Below, piece by piece: positions 1 to 8,062 of a DNA stretch of 20,135 nucleotides. The DNA lies in the IMG/VR virus record IMGVR_UViG_3300037110_000029, positions 1-20,135 of that record; one strand, 5' to 3'. The position numbers were made by a program, and so were the translations under genes. The stretch's first letter is position 1; each line of letters opens with the position of its first letter. Source of the stretch: a virus. The notes below the pieces were generated by a model. The model saw only the letters and a list, made by a program, of their open reading frames with translations. It had not been told where the DNA came from and made no database searches.

Positions 1-1399
1 CAACTCCTAAACTCGTTGCTCCTTGGTCTGGTAAAAGTCTACCACCTTCAGGATAATTAGAATCATCTATTAATGAGTCATAACAACCATAGATAATTCC
101 TCTGACTGTATAAAATAAGAGATTGTCCTTGAGTTGTAGATTTTCAAAAAATAAATTAGTATCATGTCCATCTTGAATACTCGAAAAATCAAATAAGTTG
201 CCATAGAAATCCATACCTGTTACACCAAAGGTTACTGCTCCTCCACTTATCATAGCTACCTGGAATGTTATTTCATAAGCTATTGTTGGGTCAATTATTA
301 TTGCTTTATTAATAATATCCTTTCCAGCACTACCTTTAAAAACTGTCCCTACAGGTTGACCGATCCCTGCAACCTGACCAGCCGGAAGTCTATCAATTGA
401 TATGACATTATTAACTAACGACGGGACAATACTCGAAGGAGATAATGACACATATTGAGGATTAATTAAGGGGTATGCATCACGAGAAGCTGCTCCCTGA
501 ATTCGTTCATACCCTTTTACTACATTCATCGCACCACAAGTACCGTACCAAAGTGGACTGAAATTATTTATATTCCAAGTCGCCTTCTGTGTCTCGAGTA
601 AAGCTAATATAAATTCATCCTGAGGAACATTGTTTATTAATCTGAATAATTCACCGTCTACAATACGACAACTCTGACCTTTCCTCTGAGAAATCTGTAA
701 GGTGCCCCTCTGACGTATCTCATCATAGAAGTTATTAGCCAATGCAGTCAAGTCTGCAAGATTCCTTTCAGGATATAAGAATAATCCTCTATTGAGCAAA
801 AAGTCATTCAGTAAAGATTTGTCAAATATTATTTCTTTTAAATACCTTCCAATATTCACCTGCTCGGCGATTATATAACATACTACATAAAAGAAATCCA
901 GGAAATCCTTATCCTCCCAGTTATAATTATCCTGTCTTGTAACATAAGCTGAAATAATACCACGATGATATAATTTATCAAGAACGTTCAATGCCCAATT
1001 TATCGTTTCTGGGTCGAAAAATTGAACGAACTTACTGAAAGGCATATTACTGTAGCTATTTGGTGTTGGCTGAACAGCATAGGAGCAATTTAATTGAATT
1101 GAAATGAATTCCAATACCTGATTATCCAGTGTTCCAGAGTAAATATATTGAAAATTTATGATAAAAACCTCTTGTGGTACAGGTAAAATCGCCTGTAATG
1201 CAGAATTGGTAAGTAATTCCCATTCACTCCAATTTATCCCGTCAATAGTGTACTTAAACCAACGTTGAAAATAAGCATTAGATATCTCACCATTAGTGAC
1301 ATCTGTGTAACTACTTATCCCAACTAACCCAACCACTGGGATATTGTTAGTGAAGACCTGAGTATCTCCTATATTTGTAAAGACGTTATTCGTAACCAT
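1..1399 (-). CDS. Large baseplate-wedge or fibre-attachment protein, C-terminus beyond left edge
   Basis: This frame starts with ATG at 1399 and stays open for 466 codons to the left edge, so the gene is truncated. The start lies 6 bases after the stop of the upstream fibre gene. Visible layout: a beta-rich N-terminus with the segment YTIDGINWSEWELL (residues 50-63), the sort of 'D-G-x-x-W-S-x-W' strand seen in fibronectin- or discoidin-like modules; a helical middle (about 120-235) ending in YDEIRQRGT, vaguely like the P2 gpI family of tail proteins; and a beta-rich part (about 350-440) that could be a carbohydrate-binding-type sandwich. In its place after J-like and fibre genes, a wedge or fibre-docking role (gpI/gp7-like) is reasonable, but this is inference. 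The open frame itself is certain; the function is not. Confidence 0.75.
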   Translation of the reverse strand, partial: MVTNNVFTNIGDTQVFTNNIPVVGLVGISSYTDVTNGEISNAYFQRWFKYTIDGINWSEWELLTNSALQAILPVPQEVFIINFQYIYSGTLDNQVLEFISIQLNCSYAVQPTPNSYSNMPFSKFVQFFDPETINWALNVLDKLYHRGIISAYVTRQDNYNWEDKDFLDFFYVVCYIIAEQVNIGRYLKEIIFDKSLLNDFLLNRGLFLYPERNLADLTALANNFYDEIRQRGTLQISQRKGQSCRIVDGELFRLINNVPQDEFILALLETQKATWNINNFSPLWYGTCGAMNVVKGYERIQGAASRDAYPLINPQYVSLSPSSIVPSLVNNVISIDRLPAGQVAGIGQPVGTVFKGSAGKDIINKAIIIDPTIAYEITFQVAMISGGAVTFGVTGMDFYGNLFDFSSIQDGHDTNLFFENLQLKDNLLFYTVRGIIYGCYDSLIDDSNYPEGGRLLPDQGATSLGV

Positions 1400-1405
1400 A
1401 TCATT

Positions 1406-2758
1406 TTATAAATAATATCCAATAACACTTAAACTAACTAGAGTTGAAGTACTCAAACCCATTGCTGTCAATCTCACTGACATATTTTCAGCCACAATAG
1501 GAACAAACACTGTAAATTGATAATCAAAAATATCATTCGTACCAGCAACAGCATAAGACATATCTTTCCATTCCATATGTGTATATGACATATTATTAGC
1601 TCCTGAACAAAATCCTATTCTAAAAACTTCTCCAACTGGATTAGTGCCATTATCAACATTAACTCTTAATAATACTCCTGTAGCATTTACAGGCACATTA
1701 TAAGGTTTTTCTTGTGAATCGGTTTGTTCTGGTGAAAAATCTACCGTACAATAATCACAATTGTTAGGACCTAATGTAGATATCTTAACAGGTCCTACTG
1801 TTGGAATATTTCCAGCTGTAGTGTGGTCTATACCAGTATTTGTAGTTCCTATAGTTGTAAATACTTTCTGCCAATAAGTAATATATTCTAAAGTATTATA
1901 TGCCTTCTGTACACTCGTGTTTGGTGCTAACTTTCCATTACTATCAATCACTACATAAGCACCTGAACTAGGAACAAACGGAGTACCTATAACCGGAACG
2001 TCACCAGCAGCATATCCTGTAACCAATGCAGGCTTACTGACTAATCCTAATCCATCAGGAGCAACCATTACCTGTTGACCAGGTATTAATGTTGATTCTA
2101 TTTCAGCAACATTACCTGTCGCAATACCAGATACCAAAGCAGGTTGTGCAGATAATCCACCAGCACCTATCATAGCTTGCTGACCTACAGCATCTGTCAG
2201 GTCAACATCATTAAATAATAAATATCCAGCCTTGAGCCCTGCATACTCTGTAACGATATCGGCATCATAGAACTTTATCCAACTATTATATGGTGCCTGA
2301 ACTAAGCCTGACCAAAAATAAGCAGTTTGCTGATCCTTAGTATCTGCAGCCACAAAACATACATCACCTGCTTGCTGATTAGTGATATTATCTCTACAAG
2401 GGACTCCAGGTGATGTAGCTGATAAACTCAATACTACTGTTATATTTGCTGCACCAGAAATCCTTGTAACCATCGCAGAAGTCAATGGATTAGTAACCTG
2501 AAGTTTATTGTTATTATTAACAATGATAGTTGTATCATCTATCTTATTGTCCAAATAATCAGGAGCATCAGCATTGTTCATACTTACCAATCCAAAATTA
2601 TTCGCAGCCACAGCAGTCCATCCTACAGGAGTATTGAAATTATAAAATTTCAATTGATTATTAACAGTATCAAACCACAGTATCTGTGTATTTGCTGGTG
2701 CAGTAGCTTGCGATAACAGACCTACAACGAGTCCCAAATCCTTAGTAATTGTCGGCAT
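1406..2758 (-). CDS. Tail fibre or receptor-binding protein with tandem repeats
   Basis: A 450-aa protein rich in Thr, Asn, Val and Gly with almost no charged helices, typical of beta-structured phage fibres. The N-terminus (residues 1-50) has the 'ILWFDTVNNQLKFYN...W' pattern common at the start of phage tail fibre proteins. Residues 192-226 and 227-263 are two tandem copies of a roughly 36-residue unit beginning GQQ(A/V)M and containing PALV(S/T)G. The C-terminal 120 residues look like a compact beta domain with three cysteines (334, 337, 384) and may be the receptor-binding head. It follows the signal-peptide fibre gene after 20 non-coding bases and precedes the large truncated protein by 6. 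No SD is visible before the ATG. An exact receptor cannot be told from sequence. Confidence 0.7.
   Translation of the reverse strand: MPTITKDLGLVVGLLSQATAPANTQILWFDTVNNQLKFYNFNTPVGWTAVAANNFGLVSMNNADAPDYLDNKIDDTTIIVNNNNKLQVTNPLTSAMVTRISGAANITVVLSLSATSPGVPCRDNITNQQAGDVCFVAADTKDQQTAYFWSGLVQAPYNSWIKFYDADIVTEYAGLKAGYLLFNDVDLTDAVGQQAMIGAGGLSAQPALVSGIATGNVAEIESTLIPGQQVMVAPDGLGLVSKPALVTGYAAGDVPVIGTPFVPSSGAYVVIDSNGKLAPNTSVQKAYNTLEYITYWQKVFTTIGTTNTGIDHTTAGNIPTVGPVKISTLGPNNCDYCTVDFSPEQTDSQEKPYNVPVNATGVLLRVNVDNGTNPVGEVFRIGFCSGANNMSYTHMEWKDMSYAVAGTNDIFDYQFTVFVPIVAENMSVRLTAMGLSTSTLVSLSVIGYYL
1970..2185 (-). repeat. Two tandem ~36-residue coding repeats inside fibre gene
   Basis: Residues 192-226 and 227-263 of the 450-aa fibre protein align as two copies: GQQAMIG...LSAQPALVSG then GQQVMV...LVSKPALVTG, each ending with a proline before the next unit. 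A degraded third copy may follow (SSGAYVVIDSNGKL). Such repeats usually form successive turns or segments of a trimeric fibre shaft. Confidence 0.65.
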
Positions 2759-2778
2759 ATTAATATAATTTAAAATAA

Positions 2779-4674
2779 TTATTCTATATTCGTTTTACCT
2801 ATTTGATACATCGTAGTTGTGCTGGTAACTATAAACATTGATACACAACTATTGCCTGATGCTGGTACAGATATAGTTCCACTACCTGTACCAACTGCGT
2901 GTATAGAAGATTGATCGAATGAGATAGTGTACCCAATACTTCCTTGTGGAGAAATAATCAATACAACATAATTCCCTATCATACTTGTCGGATAAGGTGT
3001 TGAACCACTTATTGTTTGATTAGCTGTAGGAGTAAATGTGTATTGATTAGTACCAGCCAACAAATTAAATACGAATCCTGACGTGGCACCCGAACCTGCT
3101 GGATATTGATAAGAAGGCTGAAACGGCAAAGGATTTCCATTAATCATATAATGTGATCCAGTTGGAATATTGACATTACCCCCATTATCAACATTAAACA
3201 CAGTTGCAGTTAAATTCTTAAATTTTATAAAATTACCATTCCATTTTGTATTAACATCTGAAGTAACTGAAAGATCTATAAAATCACTCGATTCACTACC
3301 AATTACAGGACTTCCATAAACTTCATGTGTGATATTTAAAAAGGGTTTTGTAAGGGATGATAAATTAGAATTAACTATGTCAAAATTCAGAAATCCATTT
3401 GCTGGTTGGTTATTATAAATAATCGTAGCCATGCTAATAAGTCCTGCATCTTGAGGAGTAGATGAGGCTCCATTAATTAAATAATTCCCATAAAATGAAC
3501 CTGTGGGATTTTCTGCTAATCCTATTACATTGTTTGTATGTAACGATGATGAATAATTAGTAAAACTATAAAAATTTCCATCATAATTTAATCTTGTGCC
3601 ATGAACAGGGAATGTACTACTGTTGTCAAAAGAACCTGAATTTTGAAACGTATAAGGTGTATATTTATTTGTTGACCAATTCAATATGTCAGAAACAGGA
3701 GTCACTCCTCCGTGCGAAAGGACATATCCAACGTCTGGTATAGAACGTGCTGTATAATTAGCAGAATAATCAGCAGCATATAATAATCCTGTAGAACCTA
3801 TATTATCAGTTATAAGCATGTAAGGTGTTACCAAATTATTAAGATTAATGCTGCTTGTTATTGAGGTTATTGGTGTGGATGTTGACATAGAAGTTAAACT
3901 CATACCAGTACCACCACCACCACACGAAACAGAACTACCACCAGATGACATTTGAGCAACACCATCTGTCAAGGTCATCTGAGCAGGGTCAGTAAACCCA
4001 CTATTAATCTGAAATACACTTAATGGAGTTCCACTCGTACCTAAGTATAATTGAGAACCTCCATATGATGATGCACCATTAATAGCTGTATAACCTATAT
4101 TCAGAGTTCCTCCCAAACCATATGTATTAGTGCCTGTCGAAGCTATTCCATTATTGTAATTCGTACTTCCAGCAGATATTGCTGTTATAAAACCATTACT
4201 ATTTATAGTAATATTAGGATTGTTATAAGTTCCAGGAGTCAATGTTGATAATCCTAATATTGAAATCACTCCTGTTGACTGATTAAATGCTATCGGAGAA
4301 GTTGCTGATATTGATGTGAGTAATGAACTACCACCACTTTGAGTAGTCAACACAGGATATCCACCACTGATAAGATTTGTAGCATAAAAATTACCATCAA
4401 AACCAAGCCATCCTGTATTTGTAGGTGGATGAGTATAATCAGTGTAGAACCGATACGCACCTTTCGTTGACCAAGGTGAAAATGAAATCGAAGGATATCC
4501 TGTACCATAAAGGATTCCAGAAGTCACATTATTATAACTGTTAGTTATCAAGCTATCAAATGCTACACTGTTAGGAGTACAACCTGAACAGAAGTATCCT
4601 TCAATTTTACTCATCTGACAGAACGCTATGCTCGTCAGCATTATAAAGGTAATCAGAAAACCAATTCTTTTCAT
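2779..4674 (-). CDS. Tail-fibre-like protein with N-terminal Sec signal peptide
   Basis: This 631-aa protein opens with MKRIGFLITFIMLTSIAFCQ: two positive residues, a hydrophobic core at about residues 5-17 and a likely cleavage site near AFC|Q, a classic signal peptide layout and very like secreted proteins of Bacteroidota. It is not a good lipobox (I-A-F-C). The rest is Ser/Thr/Gly/Asn-rich beta sequence. The segment at 121-170, SISATSPIAFN followed by LTPGTY and INSNGFITAISAG, matches the style of phage tail fibres, as does RSIPDVGYV at 310-318. A CxxC (29-32) follows the signal region, and an SCGGGG stretch lies at 250-255. It sits between a 134-aa protein and the second fibre gene, with 15- and 20-base spacers. 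Either it is a virion fibre whose N-terminus derives from a host secreted protein, or it is truly exported by the infected cell. Confidence 0.7.
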   Translation of the reverse strand: MKRIGFLITFIMLTSIAFCQMSKIEGYFCSGCTPNSVAFDSLITNSYNNVTSGILYGTGYPSISFSPWSTKGAYRFYTDYTHPPTNTGWLGFDGNFYATNLISGGYPVLTTQSGGSSLLTSISATSPIAFNQSTGVISILGLSTLTPGTYNNPNITINSNGFITAISAGSTNYNNGIASTGTNTYGLGGTLNIGYTAINGASSYGGSQLYLGTSGTPLSVFQINSGFTDPAQMTLTDGVAQMSSGGSSVSCGGGGTGMSLTSMSTSTPITSITSSINLNNLVTPYMLITDNIGSTGLLYAADYSANYTARSIPDVGYVLSHGGVTPVSDILNWSTNKYTPYTFQNSGSFDNSSTFPVHGTRLNYDGNFYSFTNYSSSLHTNNVIGLAENPTGSFYGNYLINGASSTPQDAGLISMATIIYNNQPANGFLNFDIVNSNLSSLTKPFLNITHEVYGSPVIGSESSDFIDLSVTSDVNTKWNGNFIKFKNLTATVFNVDNGGNVNIPTGSHYMINGNPLPFQPSYQYPAGSGATSGFVFNLLAGTNQYTFTPTANQTISGSTPYPTSMIGNYVVLIISPQGSIGYTISFDQSSIHAVGTGSGTISVPASGNSCVSMFIVTSTTTMYQIGKTNIE

Positions 4675-4689
4675 ATCATTTATTTTAAA

Positions 4690-5094
4690 TTATAATACTA
4701 AAAATCCAGAGTCATCACCAGTTATTTCCATATTCCCTATACCGAGTTGTCCTAACTGTTCATAATAGTATCCTCCAGGCAAATTATACATCAAGTGTCC
4801 ACGATTATCTATTGTATAATATCCAGCATCTTCACCAATAACGATAAGTTCACCATTATCACTCATATCAAAGTTAGTAAGATACTTATCTCTATCACAC
4901 TTGATATACAAATCTCCTACACTAACAGGAACATAATCAAGAGAATTGATATCATTTTCATCTACAATCCCAACCTTCACATAATAAGGTGTATCGAGGT
5001 CAGGAACTGTATCTGTTGTAGAATTCAGAATCATCACGCCTATATTCGTTACAGCATTTACAGGATATTGTAATATGTCTAATGGTACATTCAT
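4690..5094 (-). CDS. Small baseplate- or fibre-associated protein, function unknown
   Basis: A 134-aa protein whose ATG overlaps the TGA of the J-like gene as ATGA, so translation is probably coupled to it. No family is recognised. Residues 74-85 (NFDMSDNGELIV) and 92-103 (YYTIDNRGHLMY) look like two copies of a short beta-hairpin unit, 'x-I-D-x-x-G-x-L-x-Y', a pattern I associate with small phage tail or fibre proteins. The first 60 residues are a mixed beta sequence with the YYVKVGIVD strand. There is no signal peptide or membrane segment. Position between the wedge genes and the fibres suggests a fibre connector or a small decoration protein; this is inference only. Confidence 0.65.
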   Translation of the reverse strand: MNVPLDILQYPVNAVTNIGVMILNSTTDTVPDLDTPYYVKVGIVDENDINSLDYVPVSVGDLYIKCDRDKYLTNFDMSDNGELIVIGEDAGYYTIDNRGHLMYNLPGGYYYEQLGQLGIGNMEITGDDSGFLVL

Positions 5095-6341
5095 AAATTT
5101 ATAGTGCTAATTATTGAACCAAAGTTGTTGTCCACTGAACCTGTATAATATACAGGATTCAAATTGCCAGCAGAGTCCTGAATTATATTGCCATCTAAAT
5201 CCTGCATTATGAACCCTCTGATACGAGGAACGTATCCGATAGGAACTGTGATATCATTATTTGGCAGAAAGTTCTTATCTGGCACGTATTTCACACCGTT
5301 CGCATTTTTTACTATATTTATCAGATTGACCCACTGTACAGTACTTGTATAATCCCAAAATCTAAAATCAAGATACTTGCCGAATGCCAGCTGTATATTC
5401 TGCATCACTGTATCTGGACTAATGTTATTATAAAGCTCTACACGAAATGATACATCGATAGGGAATATAAAGGCATTTATAAGACTCAAACCCACCGACT
5501 GAGTACCAATTAACCTTTGCTCAGTGAGACTGAAATATTGGTTGCCAAAATTCAATAAATTGTCAATGTCATTATCCGACAGTGCTATACCATTCTGTGT
5601 AATTATAGCCAACGTCAAAATACCATTATCATTTATTCCTGCGAACACAACTCGCAATACATCAGGATTAAATTGTTGAAAGATATTTGTATATTTATTC
5701 AAAGTCCCAGCAGTTAAGAAGTTTGGCGTTTGCTGAATACGAACTCTAAATACATCATCCTGTTCAACATCACGTCCTCCAGTGGCTGTATATTCATTGA
5801 CTACATACTTATGTCCTGTAGGAGCTGAAGCCATCATACTGATTGAAGCAGGAGGAACATTAGTATTACTTCCACTATCAACACTCTGAACCTTTGCATA
5901 TGTATATCCGAAGTTCAATATATCCTGATAGTTCTGATAACCTACAGAATTATTTACTGGATCGAGACCATTTATATCATTTTCTAAGATGAATTGGAAT
6001 CCACCAGAAGAAGTCATTATATTAGTGGCAGCAACATAAGTTGTTCCTGGTGTTGCAACTAATCTTACAAAGGTTGATGAAGCACTGGCTCCGAACCTCG
6101 CCAATACACCTTGACGAGCTGCTATGATATCCAAATCCTGACCATACGCAAACTCAGGGAACAAGTTAGATTCAAGAACGGCAACATCCTTAATCCCTTT
6201 CTGTAAAGGTTTTGCCATACCATATAAAACAGCATTGACGACACTTTCATCTGACACCTTACTTATCTTAGATGTCTTATTAATCATTATCTCGCTAATG
6301 TACTGCTTTATCTGTTGTATTGTTAAAACATTCGTTCTCAT
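5091..6341 (-). CDS. Baseplate wedge protein, gp6/gpJ-like (Baseplate_J family)
   Basis: This 416-aa protein has the expected layout of Baseplate_J proteins (P2 gpJ, Mu gp47, T4 gp6 core): an N-terminal helical part with YGQDLDIIAARQGVLAR (residues 66-82), then SSTFVRLVATPGTTY (88-102), where a beta domain starts, then GGRDVEQDDVFRVRI (188-202), which matches the family's 'GG.d.E.d...R.Ri' signature, and a C-terminal mixed domain. In contractile tails this protein dimerises to form the wedge ring that surrounds the hub and triggers sheath contraction. Its ATG overlaps the TGA of the LysM-gp25 gene as ATGA, and its own TGA overlaps the next start the same way. Length is within the usual range for the family. 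Confidence 0.88.
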   Translation of the reverse strand: MRTNVLTIQQIKQYISEIMINKTSKISKVSDESVVNAVLYGMAKPLQKGIKDVAVLESNLFPEFAYGQDLDIIAARQGVLARFGASASSTFVRLVATPGTTYVAATNIMTSSGGFQFILENDINGLDPVNNSVGYQNYQDILNFGYTYAKVQSVDSGSNTNVPPASISMMASAPTGHKYVVNEYTATGGRDVEQDDVFRVRIQQTPNFLTAGTLNKYTNIFQQFNPDVLRVVFAGINDNGILTLAIITQNGIALSDNDIDNLLNFGNQYFSLTEQRLIGTQSVGLSLINAFIFPIDVSFRVELYNNISPDTVMQNIQLAFGKYLDFRFWDYTSTVQWVNLINIVKNANGVKYVPDKNFLPNNDITVPIGYVPRIRGFIMQDLDGNIIQDSAGNLNPVYYTGSVDNNFGSIISTINL

Positions 6342-7267
6342 AGTGGCAAATTCTGTGTTATTTGTAATTGACTATAAACTGATTCCACTGTAACCTCTAA
6401 ATTCACAGCACCTCCGACTAAATTCAAATTTGAAATTGATACTGATTTGAACGTATCGTCCTTGGCTATCGTATTATATAACTGTCTAAACACTGCGGGA
6501 TACAGGAAAGATAGGTTTGCTCTATTAATTAACAATGATTTATCAATACCATCATTAGGAAATTCAGGACTGTCTCCCTTACAAAGTGAAAGTAATATCG
6601 CAAAGCCTTGAACAAAGGTCTGTTCAGGAGTCAACACTACAAAATCACTCACTTCCTCATCAAATTGAAAATACTGAGGTAAATCAATACCTAATATACT
6701 GTCTCCAACAATAGTATTAACGACACTTTGGATATTAAATACCTGGTCATTCTGATAATAGAACTTGAATATAGTCCCACCTTGACGAGTATAATCATCT
6801 TCTGCCAAGTCATTCTTAATAGCGAGGTCTGCCCAATCATCATCCGGGTTGCTTAATCCTGCCTGTAAAGCTATGTTCTCTATTGTCTGATTCTGTTTCA
6901 GAATATAATCAACTTCAATATTATTATTAAAATTATTATTAGTTATAGAGCTCCTCAACCATTTGGCTGAATTATTAATACTGTCTAACTTTACTGCCAT
7001 AGTATCCAGTGTATCAACTAAATCCCAAAACTCTACACTATTCAATGCATTAGAATTAAGTATTATAATCTCATTGAGCTGCTGAGATTGATTAATTAAT
7101 GATTGCAATTGATTAAAAGACGGCTGGTCTGGAACATTCACAGTGCCTGCATAATAGGCATAAATATTATCCGACTGTAAATTAATAAAGTTGTAAAAGT
7201 CGCTCAAGTATTGATTTACATCAAATCCTGTAATGCTTTCAAATTGTTCTAATATCGTCTGTATCAT
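6338..7267 (-). CDS. Baseplate wedge protein: LysM domain fused to gp25-like domain
   Basis: I place the start at the ATG at 7267 (309 aa), one base after the upstream TAA; a longer TTG start at 7288 would overlap the previous gene and is less likely. Residues 119-158 look like a LysM domain: YILKQNQTIENIALQ, then W145, then LAIKNDL, corresponding to the 'V..GDTL..IA' and 'W..L...N.L' pattern. Residues 205-298 look gp25-like: a helix, GDSPEFP, a second helical region, then SVSISNLNL and a final beta strand NLEVTVES. In T4 the LysM fold occurs in gp53 and gp25 is separate; both contact gp6 in the wedge core and join it to the sheath. The gene precedes the J-like gene with an ATGA overlap, as expected. 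The 1-118 region is helical and unassigned. Confidence 0.78.
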   Translation of the reverse strand: MIQTILEQFESITGFDVNQYLSDFYNFINLQSDNIYAYYAGTVNVPDQPSFNQLQSLINQSQQLNEIIILNSNALNSVEFWDLVDTLDTMAVKLDSINNSAKWLRSSITNNNFNNNIEVDYILKQNQTIENIALQAGLSNPDDDWADLAIKNDLAEDDYTRQGGTIFKFYYQNDQVFNIQSVVNTIVGDSILGIDLPQYFQFDEEVSDFVVLTPEQTFVQGFAILLSLCKGDSPEFPNDGIDKSLLINRANLSFLYPAVFRQLYNTIAKDDTFKSVSISNLNLVGGAVNLEVTVESVYSQLQITQNLPL

Positions 7268-7268
7268 A

Positions 7269-8057
7269 TTATAAGTGACTTTTAACAATCAATTCATTAC
7301 CAAACGTACTCATCAATCCTGTAGCAACCGTCTGAGCCGAATTCTGTATCACACCTGCTCCTAATGCTTTCCCTAAAGAATTACTGGAACTTCGTGATAC
7401 TGATTCAGCTGGCGATATCGCTGTCATACTAAGAGAATAATTCCATATCATATTTGAAGCCTGGTTCTGTGTGAAGTTTAATGACTTAACCTTCACCAAC
7501 CAGCTCTCTCCAAAGGTCGGATTATGAAAATATAATTTACGAGGCACGCCATTATCATTATCTACAGAAAGGTCACAGATAGATTGTAATATCTTCATAG
7601 ACCCATATCCCGTTTTAAACAAGGTACTGAAATTAGCTTGGTTTACCTTAAAATCAATGTCAGTCTTTTTACCCGTATATCCTTTCCCTGAAGTATTAAA
7701 ACCAAAGGTGCTAAAATTCAGTACATTATTGCCTATTAATAGACGGAAATTCCTCCCAAAACTACCAGAAATTGAAATATCTTTTGGTATAAAGGTATTT
7801 GTATTGACCACTGTAATGCCTCCAGAATTCTTCTTAATATTCGTAATTTGTGGTTCAGTCTGGGAAATCTGTGAAGGCATCACAGGGAAAGAAAAGTAAT
7901 TAATCACCTTCTCTGCATTATTCTTGCTTGTACCAACCAACTCAAATGCCATTATATAAACCTCGAAATCATTAGGATACAAAGAACTCAATCCAGCTCT
8001 TCCTATGGCTCCGAGAAGCTGAGTATATTGTGAAAGTGCTATTCCTGTATCTGTCAT
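7269..8057 (-). CDS. Baseplate hub/tail-tube adaptor protein (probable)
   Basis: A 262-aa protein with the segment FSFPVMPSQISQ (residues 55-66) followed by PKDISISGSFG (91-101). A first strand of the form 'F.v.P..i' followed by an 'i.i.G.fG' strand is shared by many tail tube initiator, distal tail and XkdP/gp53-type baseplate proteins. Later come GYGSMKILQSICD (150-162), PRKLYFHNP (172-180) and a strand-rich stretch MIWNYSLSMTAISP (203-216). It lies between the lysozyme gene and the LysM-gp25 gene, so it most likely bridges hub or tube and wedge. It starts with ATG five bases after the lysozyme stop, without an SD, and ends one base before the next ATG. The structural role is fairly safe; the exact equivalent in T4 or P2 is not. 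Confidence 0.6.
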   Translation of the reverse strand: MTDTGIALSQYTQLLGAIGRAGLSSLYPNDFEVYIMAFELVGTSKNNAEKVINYFSFPVMPSQISQTEPQITNIKKNSGGITVVNTNTFIPKDISISGSFGRNFRLLIGNNVLNFSTFGFNTSGKGYTGKKTDIDFKVNQANFSTLFKTGYGSMKILQSICDLSVDNDNGVPRKLYFHNPTFGESWLVKVKSLNFTQNQASNMIWNYSLSMTAISPAESVSRSSSNSLGKALGAGVIQNSAQTVATGLMSTFGNELIVKSHL

Positions 8058-8062
8058 AATTA

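Noticed and set aside
3910-3922. Short ACC trinucleotide run in the signal-peptide fibre gene as a phase-variation site
   Set aside because: Only about four units long and in multiples of three, so it would not switch the frame; it codes a short Gly run.
4795-5073. Plus-strand ORFs across the window (for example 4795-5073, 7657-7899, 9145-9402, 12188-12849, 16027-16260, 18040-18294, 19227-19442)
   Set aside because: All lie opposite well-supported minus-strand genes, show low-complexity or odd composition, and none resembles a known protein; they are shadows of the real genes.
7268-7288. TTG or GTG starts giving longer proteins at 7288, 9776 and 9066
   Set aside because: Each has an in-frame ATG (7267, 9761, 9036) that gives the tight spacing or ATGA-type overlap seen for neighbours; the longer forms would overlap the upstream gene by 20 bases or more.
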